Positions 11,843-19,804 of a stretch of DNA of 64,000 nt are shown in pieces; position 1 is the stretch's first letter, and each line of letters opens with the position of its first letter. Below the pieces are notes generated by a model that was not told where the DNA came from, ran no database searches, and saw only the letters and a program-made list of their open reading frames with translations. The stretch is taken from assembly GCA_018350325.1 (NCBI GenBank), contig JAEVLN010000027.1, positions 372,001 to 436,000 of the forward strand, in the 5' to 3' direction. Made by a program: the position numbers and the translations under genes. Source of the stretch: Globodera rostochiensis. Taxonomy: Eukaryota > Nematoda > Chromadorea > Rhabditida > Heteroderidae.

Positions 11843-12125
11843 TTAGTGTAACTCCGTCTTGGGGCCAACTCCGTCTGGGCCAACTCCGTCTCGCCAACTC
11901 CGTCTTGGGGCCAACTCCGTCTGGCTAACTCTGTATGAGCCAACTCCGTCTTGGGGCCAACTCCGTCTGGCTAACTCCGTTGAGCCAACTCCGTCTTGGG
12001 GCCAACTCCGTCTGGCTAACTCCGTCTGAGCCAACTCCGTCTTGGGGCCAACTCCGTCTGGGCCAACTCCGCTGAGCCAGCTCCGTCTTGGGGCCAACTC
12101 CGTCTGGGCCAACTCCGCTGAGCCA
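11843..12125. repeat. Minisatellite (CCAACTCCGTCTTGGGG unit)
   Basis: About seventeen tandem copies of a 15-17-bp unit alternate CCAACTCCGTCTTGGGG with CCAACTCCGTCTGGG. Overlapping minus-strand frames stay open only because the unit lacks stops. The array begins right after TAGTAATTAGTGTA, a sequence that in copy C (about 29120) continues without the array. A related array lies at 29408-29553. Confidence 0.85.
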
Positions 12126-12139
12126 GCTCAGCAGCATAA

Positions 12140-12180
12140 GACCCCGTTTTGCATCCGGCAACCGGATGCAAAACGAGGTC
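12140..12180. repeat. Near-perfect DNA hairpin 1
   Basis: GACCCCGTTTTGCATCCGG, a 3-nt loop, then its near-exact complement (one mismatch). It pairs with a second, almost identical hairpin about 57 bp downstream. Confidence 0.8.
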
Positions 12181-12236
12181 TTAAGTCTGCACTAATACTT
12201 TAATTACACCATGGACTGCAATCACTCCAAAATATC

Positions 12237-12273
12237 CCGTTTTTGCATCCGGCAGCCGGATGCAAAACGAGGC
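12237..12273. repeat. Near-perfect DNA hairpin 2
   Basis: It has the same core as hairpin 1 (TTTTGCATCCGGC with its complement, loop one or two bases). Function is unknown; paired hairpins could be transposon end structures. Confidence 0.75.
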
Positions 12274-12715
12274 CGTTTTGTCGAGTACTCCAACCCGTTA
12301 TTCCCCAAGAGAGCGGGCCTCATCAGTACGGTCTCTCTTTGTACCAAAAAAAAAAGTCTGTTTCGGCCCGTTACCGTATACAGACATGCACAAACCACAA
12401 CTCAAAACTAAAAAAAAATATAAAATTTCTAAACAGATCTAACTTAAGCCCGAGTTTATATAAAATTTAAAAAAATTTATTCTAACCCAATTCAATCTTA
12501 TTCGGTCTAAAACTGTCCAATCACTTAACTATTTACAATCTATATTAAAAGTTACTATTTTCGCTTCTAAAAAAACCCAATATCATATAAATACTGTTTT
12601 ACAATTCCCCATACCACAATCTAAAATTAGTAAACAATTCAAAACTTAATAGAAATTTTCAACCCCGTTTTACATAAACCCGGGCTATTTTTCATACCAC
12701 AATCTAAATGTCTTT

Positions 12716-12935
12716 TTGGCTTTTCTTTTTTTTTTTTTGCTTTTTTTTCTTTTTTTTTTTTGCTTTTTTTTCTTTTTTTTTTTTTTGCTTTTTTTTTTCT
12801 TTTTTTTTTTGCTTTTTTTTTTTGGCTTTTCTTTTTTTTACTCTTTTTTTTGCATTCTTTTTTTGTTTTTTGGTTTTTTTTTGTTTTTTTTTTTTTTTTT
12901 GCTTTTCTTTTTTGGGTTTTTTTTGGATTTTTTAA
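12716..12935. repeat. T-rich TTTTTTGC microsatellite
   Basis: Long T runs are broken by GC about every 20-30 bases. Translations are phenylalanine strings and are artefacts. It lies against the 3' end of the RING gene. The 12280-12700 stretch before it is A/T-rich, has repeated ACCACAATCTAAA words, and contains no gene I can support. Confidence 0.85.
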
Positions 12936-12943
12936 GCCTTGTT

Positions 12944-13534
12944 TTAGTTGAAATATATACGCAGCACCTCAAAGTTGCTCACACGGCAATACGGGCAGCG
13001 GCCCAGCCTTTGCTTCATGAACAACTCGGCACAATGCTCGCAAAATGTATGGCCGCACGGCTTCATAACACAGGTGACCTATGAAAAGAGCTCAAACTAG
13101 ATAACCTAACTCAGATACCTCCCCAACTAGGCAGATGCCGCACATTGGCGCAGTCGTGGCCGTAGAATCCCCCAGGACCGTTTTTTTGCCATCTCCACGA
13201 TGACTTGTCGCAACTTCGACACTTCTATAATCCGAAAGTTTTTTTTCTTAATTCAAATGCCTTCTACCTTTGCGCAACTCGTCGTTTTTAACTGCAGCGC
13301 TTTTATTTGCGCAAATTGGCGGATCGGCAATGGCCGCTCCACATCGTCCACCGGAACTGGGCCAGGCGGACTTGACAATCCAGGATAGTCAAGCTGGCCC
13401 GGCCTATACACAGGCGAACCCGGGCCGACAGGAGCCAGCCCTCCAGGGTACACGCCAATGTTCATCGGGCCCGGAGTATGCCCAGGCGAACCTCGCGGCG
13501 GCAGGATCTCGATGTCGCTGTCGTCGTCTTCCAT
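12944..13534 (-). CDS. RING-finger protein carried by the Polinton fragment
   Basis: The first exon runs 13534 to about 13293 (MEDDDSDIEILPPRG start, then a proline/glycine-rich stretch). Further exons are 13224-13119 and 13078-12944. The last intron is phase 0 and joins MCGICLVGE to VTCVMKPCGHTFCEHC, giving a full C3HC4 RING: C-x2-C, 11 residues, C-x-H-x2-C-x2-C, 11 residues, C-x2-C (CPYC). Such RINGs usually recruit E2 enzymes for ubiquitin transfer. The first splice is less sure: using a donor at 13292 keeps the frame into the RING exons, while the donor at about 13271 does not. It faces away from the ATPase gene across a 111-bp gap, as a divergent pair. A host or captured-host origin is inference. 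Confidence 0.6.
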
Positions 13535-13602
13535 CTTGAACTTATTATTTAAAGCAATAAATTTTGCTTGTACAGCACAATTTAAACCACCATTTTCAAC
13601 AC

Positions 13603-13609
13603 TATATAA
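13603..13609 (+). promoter_or_regulatory. TATA box for the ATPase gene
   Basis: TATATAA within the word CTATATAAGG lies 36 bp before the ATPase start. The same ten-base word recurs before the next ORF. Confidence 0.6.
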
Positions 13610-13645
13610 GGGGTTGCCGCATGCCGGTGTCTAAACCAATTTACA

Positions 13646-14260
13646 ATGTTTAACGCTCCATTTACTCTAATTATATCAGGCGCAACCGGAAGCGGTAAAA
13701 CACAATGGCTGATGAAGCTGCTGTCACATTATAACGAAATGATAGAACCGCCACCCGCAAAAATCGTCTACTGCTATTCAGAAATGAACCACGCGGTTCT
13801 CAACCTTATGAAGAAGGGTATAGAAACACACAACGGGGTGCCAGATCAAGCAATGGTTCAATCTCAGCCAAAACCACTCTTGCTGATTCTGGATGATCTG
13901 ATGTTGAACGTGAAAAACGATTTTCTCGATTTGCTGTTCACAAGGGGTTCCCATAACTGGAATGTTAGTGTGGTTTTCGTTACTCAAAGTCTTTATGGAA
14001 GGGACATTCGGACGGCGAGAGCAAACAGTCATTATCTTGTATTAACCAGAAACCCTTCTGGCCAGCTGCAAGTGAGGACAGTAGGCTCTCAGTTGTTTCC
14101 CAAACGTCTAAATTACTTTATGGGGGCTTACAACGACGCAACGCGCGACCCCTTCAGCTATTTGGTAATAAACATGCATCCAAACGCTCCAGAGGTTGAG
14201 CGTCTGACTTCAAAAATTTTTCCAGGCGAACAACGTGAAATTTATCTCCCAATCGAATAA
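13646..14260 (+). CDS. FtsK/A32-like DNA-packaging ATPase
   Basis: It is 204 residues and looks full length for the Polinton version. The Walker A motif GATGSGKT lies near residues 11-18 and Walker B LLLILDD near residues 77-83. A SVVFVTQSLYG stretch follows, where the sensor motif is expected. In this family the enzyme drives genome packaging into a capsid. The start is close to a TATATAA box, and the next TATATAA box follows the stop by 8 bp. No frameshift was seen, unlike the last gene of the element. Confidence 0.85.
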   Translation: MFNAPFTLIISGATGSGKTQWLMKLLSHYNEMIEPPPAKIVYCYSEMNHAVLNLMKKGIETHNGVPDQAMVQSQPKPLLLILDDLMLNVKNDFLDLLFTRGSHNWNVSVVFVTQSLYGRDIRTARANSHYLVLTRNPSGQLQVRTVGSQLFPKRLNYFMGAYNDATRDPFSYLVINMHPNAPEVERLTSKIFPGEQREIYLPIE

Positions 14261-14267
14261 GAAAGTC

Positions 14268-14274
14268 TATATAA
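14268..14274 (+). promoter_or_regulatory. Second TATA box (CTATATAAGG)
   Basis: It is identical over ten bases to the element at 13602-13611 and lies 28 bp before the ATG at 14303. It suggests a shared promoter word within the element. Confidence 0.55.
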
Positions 14275-14302
14275 GGAGCGAAAATTTGGAATTGACACCA
14301 AA

Positions 14303-14461
14303 ATGTGTTATAAATTCACTCCATACATAAGTGAAAATTCCGAGTTTTTCAAAAAACTAGCAGCCACAAAGTCTGATCGAAGAAAAAACGACATTCTCAA
14401 AGAGGCGAGCGCAGACCAGATTTTAGGCTTAGTAGAAATCTGTGCAACCACGTCACAATGA
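14303..14461 (+). CDS. Small Polinton ORF, 52 residues
   Basis: MCYKFTPYISENSEFFKKLA... followed by RRKNDILKEASADQILGLVE. Short ORFs of this shape (basic patch, then an ILK.AS..QI..L.E helix) are common beside Polinton structural genes, though I cannot name a function. It overlaps the next ORF by ATGA at 14458-14461, a layout typical of compact viral genes. Its TATA box is at 14268. Confidence 0.6.
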   Translation: MCYKFTPYISENSEFFKKLAATKSDRRKNDILKEASADQILGLVEICATTSQ

Positions 14462-14628
14462 AGCATACAAAAAAGATGATAATGGTGCCGGAGAGTGAAT
14501 ACCTCACGCTGATGAACCTTTTGAAGCGAGGATCGGCAACAGAACCTTTTCAAAACGAAAAATCCGACTTGGATGTAAACATTCAAAAAAACCTGGCAGC
14601 ACTAAGACAGGAGCCGATGTTAGGATGA
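14458..14628 (+). CDS. Small Polinton ORF, 56 residues
   Basis: It begins MKHTKKMIMVPESEYLTLMN and is charged and probably helical. The KMIMVPESEY start resembles small proteins seen next to Polinton integrases, but the function is unknown. It overlaps its neighbours on both sides by four bases (ATGA at 14458 and at 14625). Confidence 0.6.
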   Translation: MKHTKKMIMVPESEYLTLMNLLKRGSATEPFQNEKSDLDVNIQKNLAALRQEPMLG

Positions 14629-15254
14629 AGCGGCATTCTTGGCTATACAAACAGAGACACCAGCTCAAAGATTTGATGGAAAATAGACCACAAAAGGTTG
14701 TAATAGAAAATACATCATCTGTACCAAATATCGCACCCTATATGGGCATTCAGAAACCCACTGTCAACGCAAAACTGGAGACGGAAGGAAATAGCAATTC
14801 GTCACCAAAATACCGTCAAAGAACGGGAAAAAGCATAGCTGCCAGTGTCAAAAGTGCGACAAGTAGTGGAGAAGACGAGTATTCGTCGGCTACAGAGACT
14901 GGGGGAACGAACGCAAATTTTGCAAGCACCTCGTTGTCAAAAAGCACAAAGCTACCATCACTGAAAAAACTCATAATCAGCAAAAATTATTATGAAAAAA
15001 TGCTGAAAATTGTAGAAAAAAACCGTATAAAATTTGGCGTCGATTTAAAAACAGGACAAGTTTATACAAATTATAACCGTCCTGTCGCAGACTCTCATTA
15101 CACAGAGTCATTAAAATACATGACAGGTCAAATAGACACTATGCCTAGAGGGCATAGGTTTTTTGTTTCACGGGTGAGAAAAAACCCAGAGATTTTTAAA
15201 ATGCTTACCAACCAAGAACAAACAGGAGAAGGTGCTAAGAAAAAAAAGACTTAA
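14625..15254 (+). CDS. Lysine-rich Polinton protein, probably frameshifted near its end
   Basis: It is 209 residues, basic, with a serine/threonine-rich middle (about residues 65-110) and a more structured end (KLIISKNYYEKMLKIVEKN, then MPRGHRFFVSRV). The frame ends at 15254 just after a run of eight A (15240-15247). With one base fewer, the frame would continue for about 34 more basic residues and stop at 15357, 16 bp inside the integrase ORF. That open extension is visible in the sequence. Whether it reflects mutation, a sequencing error in a homopolymer, or slippage cannot be told. Function unknown. Confidence 0.55.
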   Translation: MKRHSWLYKQRHQLKDLMENRPQKVVIENTSSVPNIAPYMGIQKPTVNAKLETEGNSNSSPKYRQRTGKSIAASVKSATSSGEDEYSSATETGGTNANFASTSLSKSTKLPSLKKLIISKNYYEKMLKIVEKNRIKFGVDLKTGQVYTNYNRPVADSHYTESLKYMTGQIDTMPRGHRFFVSRVRKNPEIFKMLTNQEQTGEGAKKKKT

Positions 15255-15341
15255 AAATCTTGGTGTGTTTACTCAAATTAAAACAAAAACTATAAAAACA
15301 CCAGGTCTGAAGCGTGAAACTCCAAAGTTTAAACCAGTATT

Positions 15342-16427
15342 ATGGGAAAAGCTATAGAAAATCTACTAAAACAAGTGTATTATGACCTTCGCTCACCTGC
15401 AAGCTACGCAGGTGTACAAAAAGTTTGGGAAGAAGCTAAAAAACGGAATCCGAGCATTTCATTAAAGGATGTAGAACATTTTCTTCATCGTCAGCGCACC
15501 TATACCTTGTTCAAGCCAAGGAAAAACAAATTCTCCAGACTTAAAACCGTCCCAAGTGGTCTCCATACGGACTGGCAATGCGATCTTTGCATCATGGACT
15601 CACTAAAGGAGCACAATGACGGTTTCAGATATCTTTTGGTTTGCATTGATGTGCTTAGTAGAAAAATTTTTGCCAATGGCGCAGAATCCAAAAAAAGTGA
15701 ACATATGATTGAAGCGTTCGAAAAAATTTTAAAAAAAGCAAAAGTGCTTCCTAATAAATTGTACAGCGATGCTGGTTTAGAATTTCAGGCAAAAAAAATG
15801 ATTGATTATTGGAAGCAAAAGGACATTATCAAGCACGTGATGTACAGTCCTCATTTACACGCCGGTGTAGTTGAGAGGGCAAATCGAACCATAAAGGAAC
15901 GTCTTTATAAATATTTCAGCGAAAATAACACAATGCGATGGGTGGATGTAATTGACAAAATTGTCAACAATCTAAATGCGTCAGTAAATCGAACAACTGG
16001 AACAAAACCGAATGCCGTGAATTTTAAAAACGCAACTGATCTGAGAGGTCGGCTATATAAAGAACAACGAACTCCGCATAAACACAAATTTAAAAAAGAC
16101 GATACCGTTCGAATAGGCAAAGAAAAATGTGATTTTTCAAAAGGATACTATCCGAATTTTACGGACGAGTTATTTAAAATATCGCACGTTAATCCCACGA
16201 ACCCGCCATCATATAGAATTCGTGATTTAGACGGTGAAGACATAAAGGGAATTTTTTACGAACAGGAACTAGTAAAAACGGTGGAGAGCACCACTCATAG
16301 AATTGAAGTACTCAAATCACGCACAAGAAAGGGTGTTAAAGAACACTTTGTTAGGTGGATAGGTCTTGCAGATAAACACAATAGTTGGGTGAGCGATTCC
16401 AATCTTGTAAAACACCAGAATGGATGA
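15342..16427 (+). CDS. Polinton integrase (retroviral-type, DD35E)
   Basis: It is 361 residues. An N-terminal region typical of Polinton integrases has YYDLRSPASYAGV at 13-25 and QRTYTLFKPRK at 51-61. The catalytic core has D81 (WQCDL), D143 (YSDAG) and E179 (VVERAN), the last two 35 residues apart. The C-terminal part (320-357) reads like a chromodomain, RIEVLKSRTRKGVKEHFVRW then WVSDSNL. The protein integrates element DNA into the host genome. The frame is open throughout and overlaps the next ORF by eight bases (16420-16427). A TATAAAA-like word lies at about 15290. All catalytic residues are present, so it may be recently active or under selection. Confidence 0.9.
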   Translation: MGKAIENLLKQVYYDLRSPASYAGVQKVWEEAKKRNPSISLKDVEHFLHRQRTYTLFKPRKNKFSRLKTVPSGLHTDWQCDLCIMDSLKEHNDGFRYLLVCIDVLSRKIFANGAESKKSEHMIEAFEKILKKAKVLPNKLYSDAGLEFQAKKMIDYWKQKDIIKHVMYSPHLHAGVVERANRTIKERLYKYFSENNTMRWVDVIDKIVNNLNASVNRTTGTKPNAVNFKNATDLRGRLYKEQRTPHKHKFKKDDTVRIGKEKCDFSKGYYPNFTDELFKISHVNPTNPPSYRIRDLDGEDIKGIFYEQELVKTVESTTHRIEVLKSRTRKGVKEHFVRWIGLADKHNSWVSDSNLVKHQNG

Positions 16428-17307
16428 ATTTTATGTAGTCCTCCCATCTAACTCTCCAGGGACCAACAACACGACTTCGAATTTTACTGTCAGAATACCC
16501 CACACGCTTGAGCTGGATGCCAACTGGTCAGTTGCGCTTGCGTCAATCATATATCCTATTCCTTTCCATCAATTGGAACCGATCAGGAAGATTTTATTAA
16601 TATTAAAATGGTCAATCCGAACTTTCGACTTCCAGATGACAAAAGATTAGTCCATATGGAACTAGCAATTCCGAGTATGCAGTTTACTAGTGTTGATCAT
16701 TTGAGAACAACACTAAACGAGATTGTCAAAACTGCATATGGAGAACAATTTGGGGATTCCGGATATCCCCAGCAAAAAAAAAAATTTAGGCGCCAAACAG
16801 AAGACCCAGATATCGCGCAGTTTTTTAATGAACATCCAGTAAATTATTGGGGAAAAATTGAAGAACTACGGGATAAATATGAGCAATTAAAAAGTGATAT
16901 TAAGCAAAAGGAACAAAATAAATCCTCTACGACGAGCTCGCAAACCAAAAAGGATATAGAACAAGAGCTGAGCATTTTACGTCACCGTTTAAAACGGAAA
17001 AAATCACAGCTGGATACGCTGGAGAATCAGGCAAAAAAAAGAGATGAGCGGCGACCGGAACACGAACAAAAAATTGTACGCGAATTTTTTGAAGTTTTTC
17101 CCGTCAACTATAATAAGAAACTAAATGAGGAAAATGTAGGTTTGTTAAAGTTGCTAACCACTCTTCAAGAGAAAATGGGAAAATACGACGGCGAGAAAGA
17201 TGCCGACAAAATTTACCAGCTCAACAGAGAAACACAGTCCCTGCGGATCCAAATTAGACATTTACAACTAAATTTGACTATCCTACAAAACGCTGCCATG
17301 CAAAAAG
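16420..17307 (+). pseudogene. Frameshifted and truncated FYVVLPSNS Polinton protein
   Basis: It begins MDEFYVVLPSNSPGTNNTTS and FTVRIPHTLELDANWSVAL, a start shared by large Polinton-associated proteins whose role is not settled; a structural role is often assumed. At about 16565-16570 the frame shifts by one base: after ASIIYPIPF the continuing sequence (SSIGTDQEDFINIK) is in another frame. The second part (to 17307) has a long coiled coil (KYEQLKSDIKQKEQN onward). It is cut at 17307 where the duplicated locus starts, so the last residues before the stop at 17321 are foreign. Confidence 0.75.
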
Positions 17308-18392
17308 TGCCGTATTTTTAAAATTTTGGTTGCAAATCTCTTAACAAATCGAGTCAAAATTCAAAATTTCTCCGGTGTCACCTTCGGCGCGGCACGATTC
17401 GGCGCCGACAAGTTTTTCGTTATAACTTTGTTCAAAGTCAACCAAACCAAACATTTGTATCATTCGAAAGCATACGATGAGTAGAAAAGTCTTACAAAGT
17501 CAAAAGCTAAGCGATTTGACCTAAACAAAGAAAGGGTATAGGTTTAAAACCTATGAAGTGGTGGCGTCATAACTTTCTTTGTTTAGGTCAAATCGCTTAG
17601 CTTTTGACTTTGTATGTTTCTACTCATTGTATGCTTTCGAAAGATACCAAGATGTTTGGTTTGGTTTGGTTGTTATAACGAAAAACTTGTGGGCGTCGAA
17701 TCGTGCTTCACCTTTGCCCATTACAAAACAAAAAGTCGCCGGTTGAGTCTGGAACCCAATTGAGTCTGCCCGTTTGAGTCTTGTTAGAAGTTTCTTAATT
17801 GAGTTTCTAAAAATTAAAGCCGAATTTTTGTTAGTTACCACAAAATCAAACAATTTTGGTATCATTCGAAAGTCTATGTGTGTAGATGCTAAAATAGAAT
17901 ATAGCTAAGCAATTCGACATAAAAAACAAGTAATGACTCAGCGCGCCAAAATGGCACGATAATTTGAAATTTTTACACGTTTTAAACTATAACTTTTTTC
18001 AGCAAAGAAGAATGGGTTAGCTTTTCACTTAATAAATGTTCACCTACCGAGAGCGTCTGGATATTTTCTAGAGTGCGGCAAAATCAATTTTCCGGATCAA
18101 AGTTCCGAATCGAACCGTAGAACCGGGATTTTTTGGTTCGGTTCGGATACCTGAAAGGCTTCGGTTCGGTTCCAATCGAGATTAAAATACACCCCTAAGA
18201 ATGGGATTTTTGAGCAAGTTAATTCAGTTTGTTTGTCGTGTAGTGTTGATTACATCCCTAATAATTAGTGCTGCACGAGAGTCTCGGTCTCGAGTATCGA
18301 CTCGAGAAAAGTCTCGGGTTTTTTGGGTCTCAGGCTCGAGTCTCGTGCTAATGATGCATCATCGAGGCAATTTCAGTCTTTTTACAAGGGCC

Positions 18393-18630
18393 TACATACA
18401 ACTAATTCGAAGACTTAGTGACAAGTGTGTTGGGTTTGAACCCGCTTTAGTGCAAGCATTTTTTTTATCGTTTTGCCTTTACGCACATTTAAATATTTTA
18501 ATTAAAGGGTAAAAAAAGAATTTATGAAAAAAATTCATCACATCTTCCTGAATTTTGCTTCATTTTTCTTAAACAAAAATTGCACTTTTGTAAAAAATTT
18601 CCCCGGCAGCGCCTATCGGCACTGCCGGGC
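18393..18630 (+). mobile_element. SINE-like element, duplicate of 4935-5175
   Basis: It has the same B-box, body and 3' hairpin as the copy in B, at the expected offset of 13458 bp. It was duplicated with the locus rather than inserted independently. Confidence 0.6.
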
Positions 18631-18822
18631 TCTCCTTCCCAGAAAATTAAAAAATTTTGAAAAGGGTCGTGCACATTACAACACTAAAATCGATTTGACA
18701 ATCAAGAAGCTCATCAACAATATGTGTTGCCGAAAAAATTAAATTTTTTATTGTTTCGACAGACTCAACCGTCCCGCTCTTATCGCTCAACCAACATTAA
18801 ACCACTCAGAATTTCTAATTAG

Positions 18823-19517
18823 CAGGGATTCTACTTTTAGGTAGGAAAAATTGGAAAATAGGTACCTAAATAGGTGAGAAAAAAAGGCCAAAAGAGGTAC
18901 TAAATAGGTACAAAATCGTGAAATAGGTACAAAAATAGGTAAGTAAAAAATTTTTATTGAAAATTTTTAAACATCAAACAAAAAAAAGGGATTATAATAA
19001 AAGCATGTTTTGGCGTTTCGAGCATATTTTGGCATTTTTCATCGATTTCTGACTGTTTTTAGAAAATAATTCATATTTAACGATAGCCTTTTAGTCATTT
19101 TCGAAAAAAATCCATAAAACTCGCATAAAAATAAGAAACAAATTCGGCGCTGAAAAGGCCGCGCCCAAATGGCGCTGGAGCCGAAATGGCCAGAGTGATG
19201 AGTTGACCTGGCGCTTAAAACTACCAGAATTGCCATTTTTCGGTATTTTTGGTGCATATTTTGGCTTTTTTTGGCGTTTTCAACAGAATTATATTAAAAA
19301 AAATTCAAAAACCTGAAAATAGGTAACAAAAAGGTCGAAATAGGTAGAAAAATAGGTACCTAGGTAATAGGTAGAAAAAAGCCGAAATAGGTAAAAATAG
19401 TTATTATAAAGTCCACTTTAAGAGCTTCAAACTGAGCTAAATTTGTGTTTTTCGTGCTTAACTCAGCGTGCCAAGCTCGCAGAAAAAATAGGTATTTACC
19501 TAAAAGTAGCATCCCTG
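18823..19517. mobile_element. hAT-like element, duplicate of 5372-6066
   Basis: Same length, termini and CTAATTAG flanks (18815-18822, 19518-19525). The insertion therefore predates the locus duplication. Confidence 0.85.
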
Positions 19518-19804
19518 CTAATTAGTAAAGAGCCAGATGCAACTTTAAGACTTTGGGTTTGAAACTAACGGTCGGGAATCGAGCTCGGCTCTGTCTTTTT
19601 TATAATTCCTTTTTCCCGATTTCCTTGCCGATCTGTCATTGTGTATTACATTCAAAAATCGAACAATGTCATTTTCATAATGGCATCTTTTCAAAAACTA
19701 AACACAAACTTTTTAAACAAAAAGCTGGCGACGGCCGTTTCTTGGAAGCCGATGCGATTGGTAAATATATAACAACAGTCTATTAACTCATACTAATCGT
19801 TCAG

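Larger units (their letters stand above)
12944..17307 (+). mobile_element. Truncated Polinton/Maverick element
   Basis: It contains a packaging ATPase, an integrase of the Polinton type and accompanying small ORFs in a tight, mostly overlapping array. Family-wide genes for protein-primed DNA polymerase, cysteine protease and the double-jelly-roll major capsid are absent from the whole window. The right side breaks inside a coding region at 17307, where the duplicated cysteine-rich locus begins. No terminal inverted repeat was found. It is therefore a fragment, not a mobile copy. Confidence 0.85.

Noticed and set aside
11843..12161. Repetitive open frames TELAPRRSW
   Set aside because: A translation of the 15-17-bp minisatellite; the same happens at 29400-29657.
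12708..13084. Phenylalanine-rich open frames
   Set aside because: A translation of the T-rich microsatellite running into the antisense of the RING exon.
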